Shown in pieces: positions 11,160 through 21,544 of a stretch of DNA of 64,000 nt. The stretch lies in assembly GCA_963932465.1 (NCBI GenBank), contig OZ010790.1, positions 346,667,087-346,731,086 on the forward strand, in the 5' to 3' direction. The notes under the pieces are model-generated. The model did no database searches. It was not told the origin of the DNA and saw only the letters and a program-made list of their open reading frames with translations. Within the stretch, counting starts at the first letter, position 1; each line of letters opens with the position of its first letter. This DNA comes from Maratus speciosus (taxonomy: Eukaryota; Arthropoda; Arachnida; Araneae; Salticidae). A program made the translations under genes and the position numbers.

Positions 11160-13970
11160 TCAAAGGTGCCTATTTCTGAACGGTATGATCCATGTCAATT
11201 CAAGCAGCCAAAGAAAAAATCTTACCTTCATAGTCTCAGAAGTTTTTGAATTGAACATATGTTAAAATTCAATAAAAAATAAGATACTTGTATATTTTGG
11301 TTTTGCCCAAAAAAATTCCTGGCCCGAGATACAGGCCGCCAAAGATGGCATCCCGGGCACCATTTCCAATTCGCCATTTTCGATAAAAATTTTAAAGTGC
11401 TCTATTTCTAGAACGGTGCAAGATATTTTGTTGCGGTTTTTTTTATTTTAAAGATAATATTCTTCTGTTTAAAATGATATACCCAATTTTGAAAAATGTA
11501 TTCAACTTTTCTTGTGGCAACCTTTTGAAAAAAAAATTTTTTTTTCAAAAAAAATTTTTTTTTCAAAAATGCCAATCCTAAAAATTTTGATTTTTTTGCT
11601 GTTGATCAATACCATTGGGAACTATCTTCACTGTAAAGGAGAACTTCCACTTTTGAGTTTAACAAATTTTAGAAACATTTAAAAAATTCAGAGAATTTTA
11701 CAGGAACTGTATATATACAGTTCCAGTAAAAGTCACTGAATTTTTGCTTATTTGTATCATATTTGTAAGGATAAGCCTACTATGTATCCTAAACAAGTTA
11801 GAAATTGCAATATCAAATGTGGCAAATGAGGTGCGTCCATAGTATTAACTAGTTTTATAAATATTCAGATCTTGGTGCAATAAGTGTTACACTCTTGGGC
11901 AAAAGGGCATGAATACAAAATTTACTATAATACCGTATATTAAATTCAGTAATACAGAAGTAATATGAATCCATCTTAAAAGGACTTAATCGCCATGGCA
12001 ACCTAGAATCATTGCCTATCATGGTATATCAGTGAATCAATTATGTATTATAGGATTTTTAAATAGAATGAAGAAAACTTTTATTAATGTCTTTTATGTT
12101 TTAATTTGATTTTCATAGCATTTGAAGTGATACATACTTTATTGCAGAGGTTTACAAAAAATTACTTCATGTGTCATAGAAAGTGCATAGTGTTTACAGG
12201 GACACGCAAAAGATTTCGGATACTTTACCTTATTGGAATACTGCACATTAGCGAAGATTGCTAGAGGTACATTTTTAGTTGCGATGTGAGTTTTTAAGTT
12301 TAATTAAATATTTCCATATTACGTTGTGTGTATAAAGGCTGTAGATCATATACAGGGCTACACAAAAGAAATCGTAAGGGTATTGCTGGAAGTGCATTTT
12401 TAGTTGTGTTTGAGTTTTTAAGTTTAACTAAATTTTTCCATATTATGTTGTGTGCATAAATGCTGTAGATCATATACAGGGCTACACAAAAGAAATCTTA
12501 AGGGTTTACTGAGTATGAATGAAAGTAGCTTAAAGGTGATTTTTAAATGAGTTATGCATTTTTACACTGAACTACATTTAGTATACTAAGATATGTTTGG
12601 AGAATATAGATAAAATGATATACAGGTCCATGCAAAGAATTAGATACATGGCCGTCTATGGATGATAATCTCTGGAAGTGTGATTTCACTGGTTTTAAGG
12701 ATGTTTTAATGTTAATTAAATATTAGCTAAATAGTGGCATGTATAAAAAGATAGTAGGTAAAATACAGGGTTGTATGAAAGTATTCAAGTATGCTTCCGT
12801 CTATTGACATAAATTTCTAAAAGTCAAATTCCGACCTATTTATGTGTTTTTAACAATTTCCAACATAGTTGAAAGTCTTTATGGATTCGATTTGTCTGCC
12901 CATCTGTCTGAGCTCTAACTTGTATTAATATAATTTGTATTGCTGTGTAATTGATATATGTTATTGAGATTGTTTTACTATGTTCGGTATTGAAAATAAA
13001 GTATGTATCACTTCAAATGCTATGAAAATCAAATTAAAACATAAAAGACATTAATAAAAGTTTTCTTCATTCTATTTAAAAATCCTATAATATATAATTG
13101 ATTCAATGATATACCATGATAGGCAATGATTCTACGTTGCCATGGCGATTAAGTCCTTTTAAGATGAATTCATATTACTTCCGTATTACTGAATTTAATA
13201 TGTAGAATCATAATAAATTTTGTATTCATGCCCTTTTTGCCCAAGAGTGTAACTTATGGCACCAAGATCTGAATATTTATAAAACTAGTTATAGTATGCA
13301 CGCACCTCATTTGCCACATTTGATATTGCAATTTCTAACTTGTTTAGGATATATAGTAGGCTTATCCTTACAAATATGATACAAATAAGCAAAAATTCAG
13401 TGACTTTTACTGGAACTGTATATATACAGTTCCTGTAAAATTCTCTGAATTTTTTAAATGTTTCTAAAATTTGTTAAACTCAAAAGTGGAAGTTTTCCTT
13501 TATAGTGAAGATAGTTCCCAATGGTATTGATCAACAGCAAAAAAATCAAAATTTTTAGAATTGGCATTTTCAAAAAAAAAATTTTTTTTTTTTCAAAAGG
13601 TTGCCACAAGAAAAGTTGAATACATTTTTCAAAATTGGGTATATCATTTTAAACAGAAGAATATTATCTTTAAAATAAAATAAACCGCAACAAGATATCT
13701 TGCACCGTTCTAGAGATAGAGCACTTTAAAATTCTTATCGAAAATCGCGAATGAAAAAGGATGCCGGGGATATCATCTTTGGCGGCCTGTATCTCGGGCC
13801 AGGAATTTTTTGGGGCAAAATGAAAATATACAAGTATCTTATTTTTTATTGAATTTTAACATATGTTCAATTCAAAAACTTCTGAGACTATGAAGGTAAC
13901 CCCCCTGCCTGAGTTGATATGGATTCAGCCGAACAAAAAATAATTCAGAAATATGTCAGAAAGTAGCTCC
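11160..13970. repeat. Long inverted repeat: two ~0.98-kb arms around a ~0.85-kb loop
   Basis: The left arm (about 11160-12147) is the reverse complement of the right arm (about 12997-13970). Landmarks are: TTACCTTCATAG at 11222 against CTATGAAGGTAA ending 13898; GATACAGGCCGCCAAAGATG against its complement near 13780; AACTAGTTTTATAAATATTC at 11849 against 13274-13293; and CCATGGCAAC against GTTGCCATGG. The arms are very similar, with small indels. The loop holds diverged direct subrepeats with TACAGGGCTACACAAAAGAA-type cores (near 12195, 12354, 12475, 12623 and 12764). The outer arm ends fade rather than stop, and I see no clean TSD. It resembles a fold-back element or an inverted duplication of the family at 4450-6015. 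Confidence 0.85.
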
Positions 13971-14098
13971 TTTGAATTTGATAACAGTCTTAAGAGGAGT
14001 TTTGTGAAGGGAACTTGAATAGGCCCCAAATTTTGCTTAGGTCAACCCCTAATTATGCAAAAATTTATAATCTGCACAAAATGTGGTCCCAAGGAATG

Positions 14099-14959
14099 TA
14101 CATTAAAACCCGTTTAAGAAGTTCCCGCTTAAGAAGTTTTCCCGTTTAAGAAGTTTATATTTTCAATTCCCATTTTTCTCTTATTCTTACAACACTAAAA
14201 TAACTCGTTTAAGAAGTTTTGTTCGAAACTCTTTCCCGCTTAAAAAGTTTTATTTTTCCTACCATTTTTACTTTCAAAGCTCGTTTGTCTTTTTGATTAT
14301 TATTTTATTTTCTGTGCTGAAATCTCTTTCTTTATTATTCTTCGCTATTCAAAATGGTCAATGTTTAGGACTGATAGCAGATGTGGTCACCTCTATTTCA
14401 CCTTAAAATCTGTTTAACGTGTTTGATGGAAATGGAATGTGGGTAGAGGATGGGCCTCTCGTCACTGTAACAATAGTGACTGATAAGAGAAAAGGGAATT
14501 GCTCTGCCCCACCGATTGGTGGTTCTCTCAGTTCAATAGTTACAACAGATTCTTTCCCACCACCATATTCCATAAGTGTAATGTACCAAATCTGCTTTTG
14601 GTTTATTCATTTCGCAGCTTTTAAGTCAGTGTAAAGTGCATAACATCAAAGCTTTCTCGTTAGAAAATACACGGACAAAAAATTCTGTTTTTTTTCCCCC
14701 AAAAATGTCGGGCAAGGCAATTACAAGGAAAGCCTTGTCAATTGAAGACAAAATCAAAATTTTGAAAGAAGTTGATAGTAACGCCGAAACAACAAGAATT
14801 GAAATTGCAAAGAAGTTGAACATACCAGTGGCTACTCTGAATGGAATTCTAGCAAAACGAGATCTCATTTTAAACTGTTCTGAAAAATCTCGTAAAATTA
14901 AAAATGTGAACAGAGGAAAATATGAAGTTATGGAAGAAAAGTTATTGATTAAAGGTTGC

Positions 14960-15000
<41 letters not shown>

Positions 15001-15331
15001 TAACCGATTTTTTTTTTTTTTTTTGCAAAAACATATCAAATCACTCTTAAAGAGAAATTTCTTGTCTTGGATTAAATAAAGGGTTTCTAAGGTAATTATG
15101 TATTTTTACTTTATTAGCTAATTTTTTAAGTGTGTAAACTAATTTAAATTTCTTAAGAAAACTCAATTTTATAGAAAGTACTCTTTGTATTATTGTACTA
15201 AGGTAAAATAAACCCTCTTCTGAATATCAATATTTAAACTATTGATTTTTTTCAAAAAATGCAAATTTCCCAAGAAGTTTTTCCCCTCCACTCCCTTGGG
15301 AAACTTCTTAAGCGAGTTTCACTGTAATATA
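14099..15331 (+). mobile_element. Deleted Tigger element with TA target duplication
   Basis: The left end reads TACATTAAAACCCGTTTAAG and the right end, reverse-complemented, reads TACAGTGAAACTCGCTTAAG. Subterminal copies of CGTTTAAGAAGTT repeat three times at the left (14109-14155). A short transposase N-terminal ORF survives in the middle. The DDE region is missing and is replaced by A- and T-runs near 14959-15024. It is an internal-deletion, non-autonomous derivative about 1.2 kb long. Confidence 0.8.
14705..15079 (+). pseudogene. Tigger transposase N-terminus (HTH domain only)
   Basis: This is the DNA-binding part of a Tigger/CENP-B-like transposase. From the ATG at 14705 the frame reads a basic N-terminus (MSGKAITRKALSIEDKIKIL) and a psq-type helix-turn-helix (EIAKKLNIPVATLNGIL), followed by a basic linker. 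Recognisable homology ends near residue 85. The rest is a poly-lysine run and low-complexity residues translated from A/T homopolymers, then a stop at 15077-15079. No DDE domain follows before the right TIR. An intact HTH without catalysis could in principle still bind element ends, but expression is unknown. The start is chosen as the first ATG after the left subterminal repeats. Confidence 0.75.
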
Positions 15332-15553
15332 CTCGTAAAAATCATCTGCAGTATATTAATATGCTCCAGACACATTTGGCCATACTTACAAGGTAAGTTT
15401 AATGATGTGTGAAATATAATCTATATAACACAAAATTCTATACACATAACCTCTTGTTTCAAGGTATGCATTATAAAAATCTTCTACTGTACATATATAA
15501 GAAATATACATATTGAGCATGAAGGATAAAATTGAATAAAAGTTAAAAATTAC

Positions 15554-16780
15554 CAAATTTTCATCAAGTTTCAATTCCTCTAACGATGAAATATGTCCAA
15601 AGTTTTCAGGTAGATGAGTAAGAAAATTAATAGATAGCAAACATACTTTCAATTGATGAAGATCACAAAAACTGTCAGGAAGATTTTTTAAATCATTATG
15701 GCACAAATTTAAATAAATAATATTAGATAGGCAACCAAAATCAGTTGGTAATTGTGCAATATTATTTTCATCAAGTTCTAATACAGTTAAATTAGATAGC
15801 TGAGGAAAAGAATCTGGAAGTTTAAATATGCAATTTCCAGAACTAAAAATACGGTTTCGTTCTGGTTCCCCAGCAGATCCTAGATGGGCTTTTTTAAGGT
15901 TGCTTAAATTTCCAAATGAGGATGGCAAACTTGTTATGTTATTTCCTCGCAAATCTAAATGCTCTAAATTATTCAATAAATTACCAAATTTATCTGGAAA
16001 AGGATTTTCTTGTAAAGCATTACTATGCATATCAATTTCTGTAACCTTAATTAATCTTGAAAACCATTCTGGTAATACAGCAATATTATTGTAAGAAAGA
16101 AAAAGCTTTAATAACTTTTCAGATGATGCAAAATTTTCAGGGAGTTTAAGAAGGCCATTATGAGACAAATCCATTATTTCAATACAGTTTAAATTCTGAA
16201 AAGACTGCGGAAGTGATCTTAATGAGTTATTTGAAATGTTGAACTCTTTCAAGGCCATTAAGTTCCCAAAACTGTCTGGCAACTCTTTGATACGGTTGTA
16301 ACTAAGTTCCAGATATGACAAATTTTGAAGTAATCCAAAATCAGAAGGCAATTCTTCTAATTCATTTTCATCTGCTACAAATTCAGTTAAATTTTGTAGC
16401 AAGGAGAAACTAACAGGTAATAATTTGAACTGATTGCTAGTGATGTGAAGCTTTTTTAAATATTCTAATTTAGTGATACTATCTGGTAAGTTGCATAATA
16501 AATTCTCTTTGAGGTATAATTCAGTCAACAAAGTTAATTTACTGATATTTTCAGGTAAAACTTCCAACATGTTGCCATTCAATGATAGACAAGTCAAATG
16601 CACAAATTTTTCACATATTGATGAAGGAATTGCTGATATAGAGTTGAAATCAAGAAGTAGCTTTTCTGCTCCCTTGTTATCAAGAACAGATTCAGGTATA
16701 TCAGTAAGTTCTTGCGAAGCAAGATCTATACATTTACCAGACATCATGAAGAGTACTTTATGGACACATATTTTTAAAAC
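15554..16780 (-). CDS. Leucine-rich-repeat protein, SHOC2/lrrA-like, one large exon
   Basis: This is the only convincing host-gene exon. From the ATG at 16747-16745 an uninterrupted frame of 398 codons runs to 15554. It contains about 16 tandem leucine-rich repeats of ~23 residues with consensus LxxLxLxxNxLxxLPxxFxxL; the LP and SFGNL signatures are those of SHOC2/Ras-group LRR proteins. Repeat 13 is irregular, with an inserted SAGEPERNRIF segment. There is no signal peptide or membrane segment, so it is probably a cytosolic protein-binding scaffold. At 15553-15552 a GT follows ENL within the 17th repeat. The 55 codons beyond are hydrophobic, non-LRR sequence ending in a stop, which is best explained as intron. 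Upstream, a pyrimidine-rich tract ends in AG at 16782-16781, with the frame open from 16780, so an earlier exon may exist and the true start is uncertain. Further exons are not visible. There are no stops or frameshifts, unlike every transposase here. The exact orthologue is not identified. Confidence 0.85.
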
Positions 16781-16880
16781 CTAAAAAATAAAATAGAATT
16801 TTTGAATATTAATCATTATTATATATAACATTTAAACATGCAAAAAATGAATATCTGTAATCAATTCAAATTTTTGTTAT

Positions 16881-17081
16881 TTAACCCTTAACCAGAAACG
16901 TGCCGTCTGTGAGATGGTTGCGTCTACATATCTGCCCTTAATATTTTCTCTGCTGTTATATTAAAAAATTGGTCCTGTTAATGCATTACTATTCAAGATT
17001 AAATGTTTAAGTTCACTATTTGGCAAATTATTAAGTGTTTTGTTTGTGCACAGAATTTTCACGTTTCCGGTTAAGGGTTAA
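16881..17081. mobile_element. piggyBac-type MITE, 201 bp, TTAA ends
   Basis: TTAACCCTTAACCAGAAACG on the left pairs with the right end, which reads TTAACCCTTAACCGGAAACG in reverse complement. TTAA at 16881-16884 and 17078-17081 is the piggyBac-specific target duplication. It is noncoding and lies about 100 bp upstream of the LRR exon. Confidence 0.85.
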
Positions 17082-18148
17082 GTTAGATGAAATCAAATGT
17101 CTGTTTTAATGCCAACTAAAGTGAGAAAAAAAAGTGAAATTTTGATCAAAATTAAATTTTTATCACTGTACATTACATTGTAGTTTTGAAAGTAACTGAA
17201 CCTCCAATCAGAGGGCATTAAGAAACATCATAGTGTTCAGTGGGTATGCAGGAGGAAGGAGGAACTCATAAAATTGGGTTACCAGTCTGATGCAGGACAA
17301 TCTCCATTCATTTTAAATCTCATTGTTTCTATATATCTTAGCAGACGATGATATATTAAAATTTTTGAGGTGCCTTGGTAAAAAATAAATCTATACATGA
17401 TTCAATGACTATTTTTAAAAAATGTAATAGTGAGGTGTCTTCATATCATATTAAAACTTCTTGGCGATTGGCATATTTTTATGAAAGCTGAGAAGCTTAT
17501 AAAGTAAAAAAAAAAAAAAAAAAAAAAAAGAAAAGACATGAAAACAAGGATAAACAAATCGTTTATAGATTCTAATGATATTGAAACTGGACCATCTTCA
17601 AAAAAAGATCCTTCTAACAAAAGTAAAAAAGCATGAAAATCGGACAATTTGTTCAAGAGTTACACTTGAAAATATAACAGGGGGAGGGGGGAAAGAAGAC
17701 ATATGGATTTTATAACCTCCTTCATTCAAACTGAAAGTCTTAATAAAACAACAAAACAAAAAATATATTGTTGCAGTTTCATAAAAAATCAAATGTAAAT
17801 TTTGGAACAAAATAATTCATTATACATTATAGTTTGTTTTATGAGGAAAAATTATTAAGCATTTAATGACATTACAGTACTTCAAACACAACAAAAATGA
17901 TACTATGTGATATTATGACTCAGTAGGAGCCTACCACCAGTTATCTTTATCAGTATAGTACATCACAGACATCAAGTGGATTGTATGTAGAAAAATTTTC
18001 AATTTTCAAAAATTTGTAAATTTTGACTAAAATTTTAGAATTTCAATTATTTTTCGAAAATTTTACAGATTTCTAATTTTTTCTTCAGTTTATTGTGTTT
18101 CAATGTGTAGCCACTAAAATATGTTACTTCAGTGGAAGGGGAACATGG
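17082..18148. other. AT-rich sequence, probably upstream intron/flank of the LRR gene
   Basis: Nothing recognisable is coded. It contains an A-run at about 17506-17529 and a G-rich patch near 17681. No TIR pair was found. Confidence 0.4.
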
Positions 18149-18789
18149 TAGAGGTCTGCACAGGCCAAAATTTCCAGGTCTGGGCCCGGCCCGACTCATA
18201 GGAAAAAAAATTCGGCCTGGCCCGGCCCAATACAAAAATTAAAAGTTCGACCCGAACCCATCCTGGCCCAGTAAAAAACTTAAAAGTTCAGCCCGAGGCC
18301 GGTCCGGAAAAAAGTTGAAATCTTGGCCCGAGTGAATTTCTACAAAACATTGATTTTTACATCGATTTGGCTCAAAATTTGTCTTGTTCGAGGAGTTCTG
18401 ATCAAAAATATTTATCGTAACTTTTTTTTCATGTTTATAATCTTCATTTTTATAGAAGTGCCACAGGCTGTGATATTTATTTTTTTAACGAATCTCTATT
18501 TCTTGTATGTAAATGTTTTAGTTGTCATTAATATTGTTAATATTCCATGCATTGAAGTGTTAAAATCTGAAAAATGCTATACGGTAAAATCTTCTAAAAT
18601 GGAATTGCATAGAAAAGAAAAAAAAAAAATGTGTTATAGTAAAAGTTCTCTTCTTAGCAAGTGTAAATGTATCGTATATTATTTTCTTACGTATTAGTAT
18701 ATTAATTTTGCATGGATCAACATGTTTTTGAGTTTAAAACAGGTTTCCGTCATAGGCAGGTTCCTTTTCACATGTTTTACTATATTTTA

Positions 18790-19438
18790 GGGGAGAGTGT
18801 TGTACCTTGGGACATTGACAATTTCTAATAAACTATTGGCAACAGTTATCTTTTGTGTATTTCTAATAATGACCTATAACCAACAGATCTCATCATAATA
18901 ACAGACAACATCAGAAGCATCGAATTTTAACAGCTAGGTGAAAAAAATAAATTTCATTAGTCCAAAGTAAATATTTTCCTCCATTCTAACTTCATTTTTT
19001 TCCTATGTATTTCTACAACAAGTCAACTGTAATTTATTTTTTTTATAAAAGAGAAGATTTAAATGTTTTGGGTATGAGAAAATAATGATAGTTCTTCTAG
19101 ATTTACCGCCATTTTGATTTTATTTAAACCGTGTGGTGATTGTACCTCAGGACAGTAAAATATGTTGTACCTTGGGACATGTCCAATGGTACAAGAAATA
19201 TGTGGTTCGTAATAATTTGGATAAATAAAAGTATTTTTATTACTTATTTTACAGAAAATTTCACAAATCATGTGAAATGCAATAAATAAAACAACTCAAC
19301 TTTATTTTGGATCTTGAACTTGAGTTTCATTCTCTATTTCCTTGAAAAAAAAGTTGCTTTTAAATTTTAAATTTGATTATAATCATCGAAGTAAAAAATT
19401 AAAATGTGAAAATTGTCCCAAGGTACAACACTCTCCCC
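18790..19438. mobile_element. TA-flanked MITE, TIR GGGGAGAGTGTTGTACC
   Basis: The perfect end GGGGAGAGTGTTGTACCTTG is repeated in inverse at 19419-19438, with TA at 18788-18789 and 19439-19440. A third, internal copy of TTGTACCTTGGGACA lies at 19164. It is noncoding and related to the end at 9737. Confidence 0.85.
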
Positions 19439-19487
19439 TAATAAGGGTAGAAATCTATTATTCTTTAAAAAGAATAAATTTTAATGT

Positions 19488-19758
19488 TTAACCCCCTGAC
19501 CGCCGAGCAAAAGGGCAAAATTGTAATGTTTTTTTCTCTGTAATTTTTTTAAAAATCTAAAAAAAGGTGATTTTTCAAAAAGACATAAAAAATTTAATTA
19601 AATATAAGAATATAAGCCTTGAGAGTATTACTCATAACAAAATGTTTTAAAACTGCATTATATTTCTAGAATTATATTAATTTAAATATTGCTTCTATTG
19701 CCATGAAACTCTCAGCTTAGTGAACGGATATATCAGTTCGCGGCGGTGGGAAGGTTAA
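19488..19758. mobile_element. piggyBac-type MITE, 271 bp
   Basis: TTAACCCCCTGACCGCCG on the left pairs with TTAACCTTCCCACCGCCG (reverse complement of the right). The TTAA target duplications are at 19488-19491 and 19755-19758. Confidence 0.8.
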
Positions 19759-19823
19759 GTGTAGAATAATGGCGATTTAAAAATGTATGCATTTTTTCCA
19801 AAATTTTTTGAGCCAGGCTTAAT

Positions 19824-20117
19824 CCCAGTAGCAGAAAGTTTGAGACGGGAGACAGGCCTCGCAGATTTTCTTTTCTCTTTTGCAGATTCTTTTTCATCGA
19901 ACCTTTATTTTGCTTCATATTATGTTTAGCTCTTTATAACTTAATACAAAAAGTTAAGATTATTATTAATAAAAATTTATAAAATGCCGAAAAACACTAC
20001 AGGTAAGTGATTGTTTGATTAACTAACGCTTCAGTTGTAAAAATATTTTTACTTGCAGATTATTTTTTGCCCCTGAAGTATCTGTCGTAGATACTTTGAG
20101 AAATTTCTGCTACTGGG
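19824..20117. mobile_element. MITE with 14-bp TIR CCCAGTAGCAGAAA and 8-bp TSD
   Basis: CCCAGTAGCAGAAA and its exact inverse bound 294 bp, and GGCTTAAT is duplicated at 19816-19823 and 20118-20125. An 8-bp TSD fits hAT or P-type transposases; the end lacks the usual hAT CAG start, so the superfamily stays open. Confidence 0.85.
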
Positions 20118-20379
20118 GGCTTAATTTAACTGATCTTTGAATGGATCAGGCCATGCTGAGACAATGATTTTCATACGGGCTGGGTCAAAACTAGGACTGA
20201 AAATTTTGGGCCGTGAAGATTAGGAATGAAACCAGTCCTGGCTCTGTACAGAAAAAATAAATTAGGCCCGGCCCGGCCCAAGAAGATCTCTAGAACACAA
20301 TCTCCCCCCCCCCCCCCCCATTCTGAAATAAAATTTTTTTTTCGAATTTTAGTTTAAAATAAAAAATCAATTATGTCTA

Positions 20380-20800
20380 TCTTTCACAGGAAAAATCGCC
20401 CATTTCGTTAAATGATTGAGGAAACACTGTGAATTTTGTCAAAGAATCGGGGAAAAAAAACGCAAATTTCATAAAAGGATTGCAAAAAAACGCTACTTTA
20501 GCCAAAGAATCGCAAGAAAAAAAATCCCGCAAATTTTGTCAAAGAACTGCAGATAAAATACGAATTTAGTCAAAGGATCACGAAAAAACACTAATAAATG
20601 ATATTTCGCCAAAGGATCGTAGAAAAAAAATTCCACAAATTTTGTCAAAGAATCGTGGAAAAAACGTGAATTTCGTTAAAGGATTGCAGGGGGAAAAAAC
20701 TGCTAATTTCGTCAAAGAATCTAAAAAATGCAAATTTTGTCAAAAGATCGCGAAAGAAACGTGAATTTTGTCAAAGAATCGTAATAAAAATGTGAACTTC
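20380..20800 (-). repeat. Minisatellite array, family 'GATCTTTTGACGAAAT', inverse orientation
   Basis: About 12 diverged units carry the reverse-complement core (GCAAATTTCGTCAAAGAATCG-like), spaced about 30-40 bp and separated by A-runs. It is the same family as the arrays at 37-38.5, 41.7, 43.5, 45.2-46 and 49.8-50.6 kb, but on the other strand. No end signals were resolved. Confidence 0.85.
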
Positions 20801-20810
20801 GAGAGAACCC

Positions 20811-20863
20811 GAGATCCGGAAAGCCTTCGGTCCTGAAGATTCCGGATAATAGGTCCTGTACTG
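20811..20863 (-). mobile_element. Solo Tigger-type terminal repeat
   Basis: Read from the minus strand it starts CAGTACAGGACCTATTATCC, the standard pogo/Tigger end, followed by GGAATCTTCAGGACC and its internal partial inverse. No partner end was found. Confidence 0.55.
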
Positions 20864-20879
20864 TTTATAGATTTGACAG

Positions 20880-21461
20880 AGGGGATTACAAAAGTGCTCA
20901 TTAAATAGGTGTCATTTTTTCAGGAGTGTCTGATATGGAATTTTACTGCATTTTGAAAAATTCTGTGTTATGCCATAGGGGGCTGTACTGTACATATATA
21001 ACGTTATCACTTTAGGGCAAGTGGCACTTGATATCGTAAGATATCTCGGGGGAGGGAGGGGATTGTCTTTTGACATCATTATCCTTTTTGATACAACCAA
21101 AATTTTTCTTTTTTGGGAGGGCAACCTTTCCTTTAAATCAACATAATCTGTTAACTTTTTTCTTAGCCTATTATCTATTTTTATGAAAATACAAAGTAAT
21201 TATTAAAACTATTAAATAATTATAAAATAATTTTATTCCAAAATTATGGGATATCCCAACATTCAGCATTCCTATTCTTCTGTCATATGAGCATGATATG
21301 TCATTAGAGAAACCAGGTTTAAAATAATACTTGTTATGTTTATTAGGAAACAAATGGGGAAGAACGTTACCACTTGACCTGTTTTGTTGATAAGAAGTTT
21401 TGCTTAATATTTCCTGGCACAGGGAGCTACTGCAAGAAGACAATATTACTGCTGAATGCAT

Positions 21462-21510
<49 letters not shown>

Positions 21511-21544
21511 CAAAACCTCTTATTAAATACTTTTAAAAAGTAAG
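20880..21544. other. No gene seen; contains a (TA)n microsatellite
   Basis: The (TA)n tract spans about 21465-21505. The remainder is AT-rich without TIRs or similarity to the other repeats. Confidence 0.5.

Larger units (their letters stand above)
9737..11160 (+). mobile_element. Remnant of a pogo-like DNA transposon with TACCTTTGAAC-bearing end
   Basis: The left end at 9737 (TAGGAGAGAGGGGGGTACC) is similar to the TIR of the 18790-19438 element (GGGGAGAGTGTTGTACC). Related GGGGCACCATTGAAC and AGGTGCCC..GGTTTGAAC motifs recur at 10120 and 10968. A DDE-endonuclease C-terminal trace lies at 10432-10580. The right end is unclear; the sequence runs into the inverted repeat starting near 11160. 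The superfamily is inferred from the protein trace and end similarity. Confidence 0.5.
18149..20292. mobile_element. GC-ended hAT-type element, 2.1 kb, carrying three MITEs
   Basis: The left end TAGAGGTCTGCACAGGCC and the right end in reverse complement TAGAGATCTTCTTGGGCC form imperfect TIRs, each backed by GGCCCGGCCC-rich subterminal DNA (18185-18330, 20150-20285). The flanks GAACATGG (18141-18148) and GAACACAA (20293-20300) are a decayed 8-bp TSD differing only by transitions. No transposase is left. It contains a TA-flanked MITE, a piggyBac-type MITE and an 8-bp-TSD MITE. A fragment of the same family is at 6497. Confidence 0.7.

Noticed and set aside
15386..15553. C-terminal 55-codon extension of the LRR frame
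   Set aside because: Non-LRR, hydrophobic, AT-rich and directly after a GT donor; best read as intron.
15828..16784. Plus-strand ORFs of 88 and 103 codons opposite the LRR exon
   Set aside because: Antisense shadows of the LRR coding sequence, with no independent support.
18323..18697. 124-codon plus-strand ORF
   Set aside because: Lies inside a hAT-type element, is strongly F/I/K/N-biased as expected of AT-rich DNA, and has no recognisable motif.
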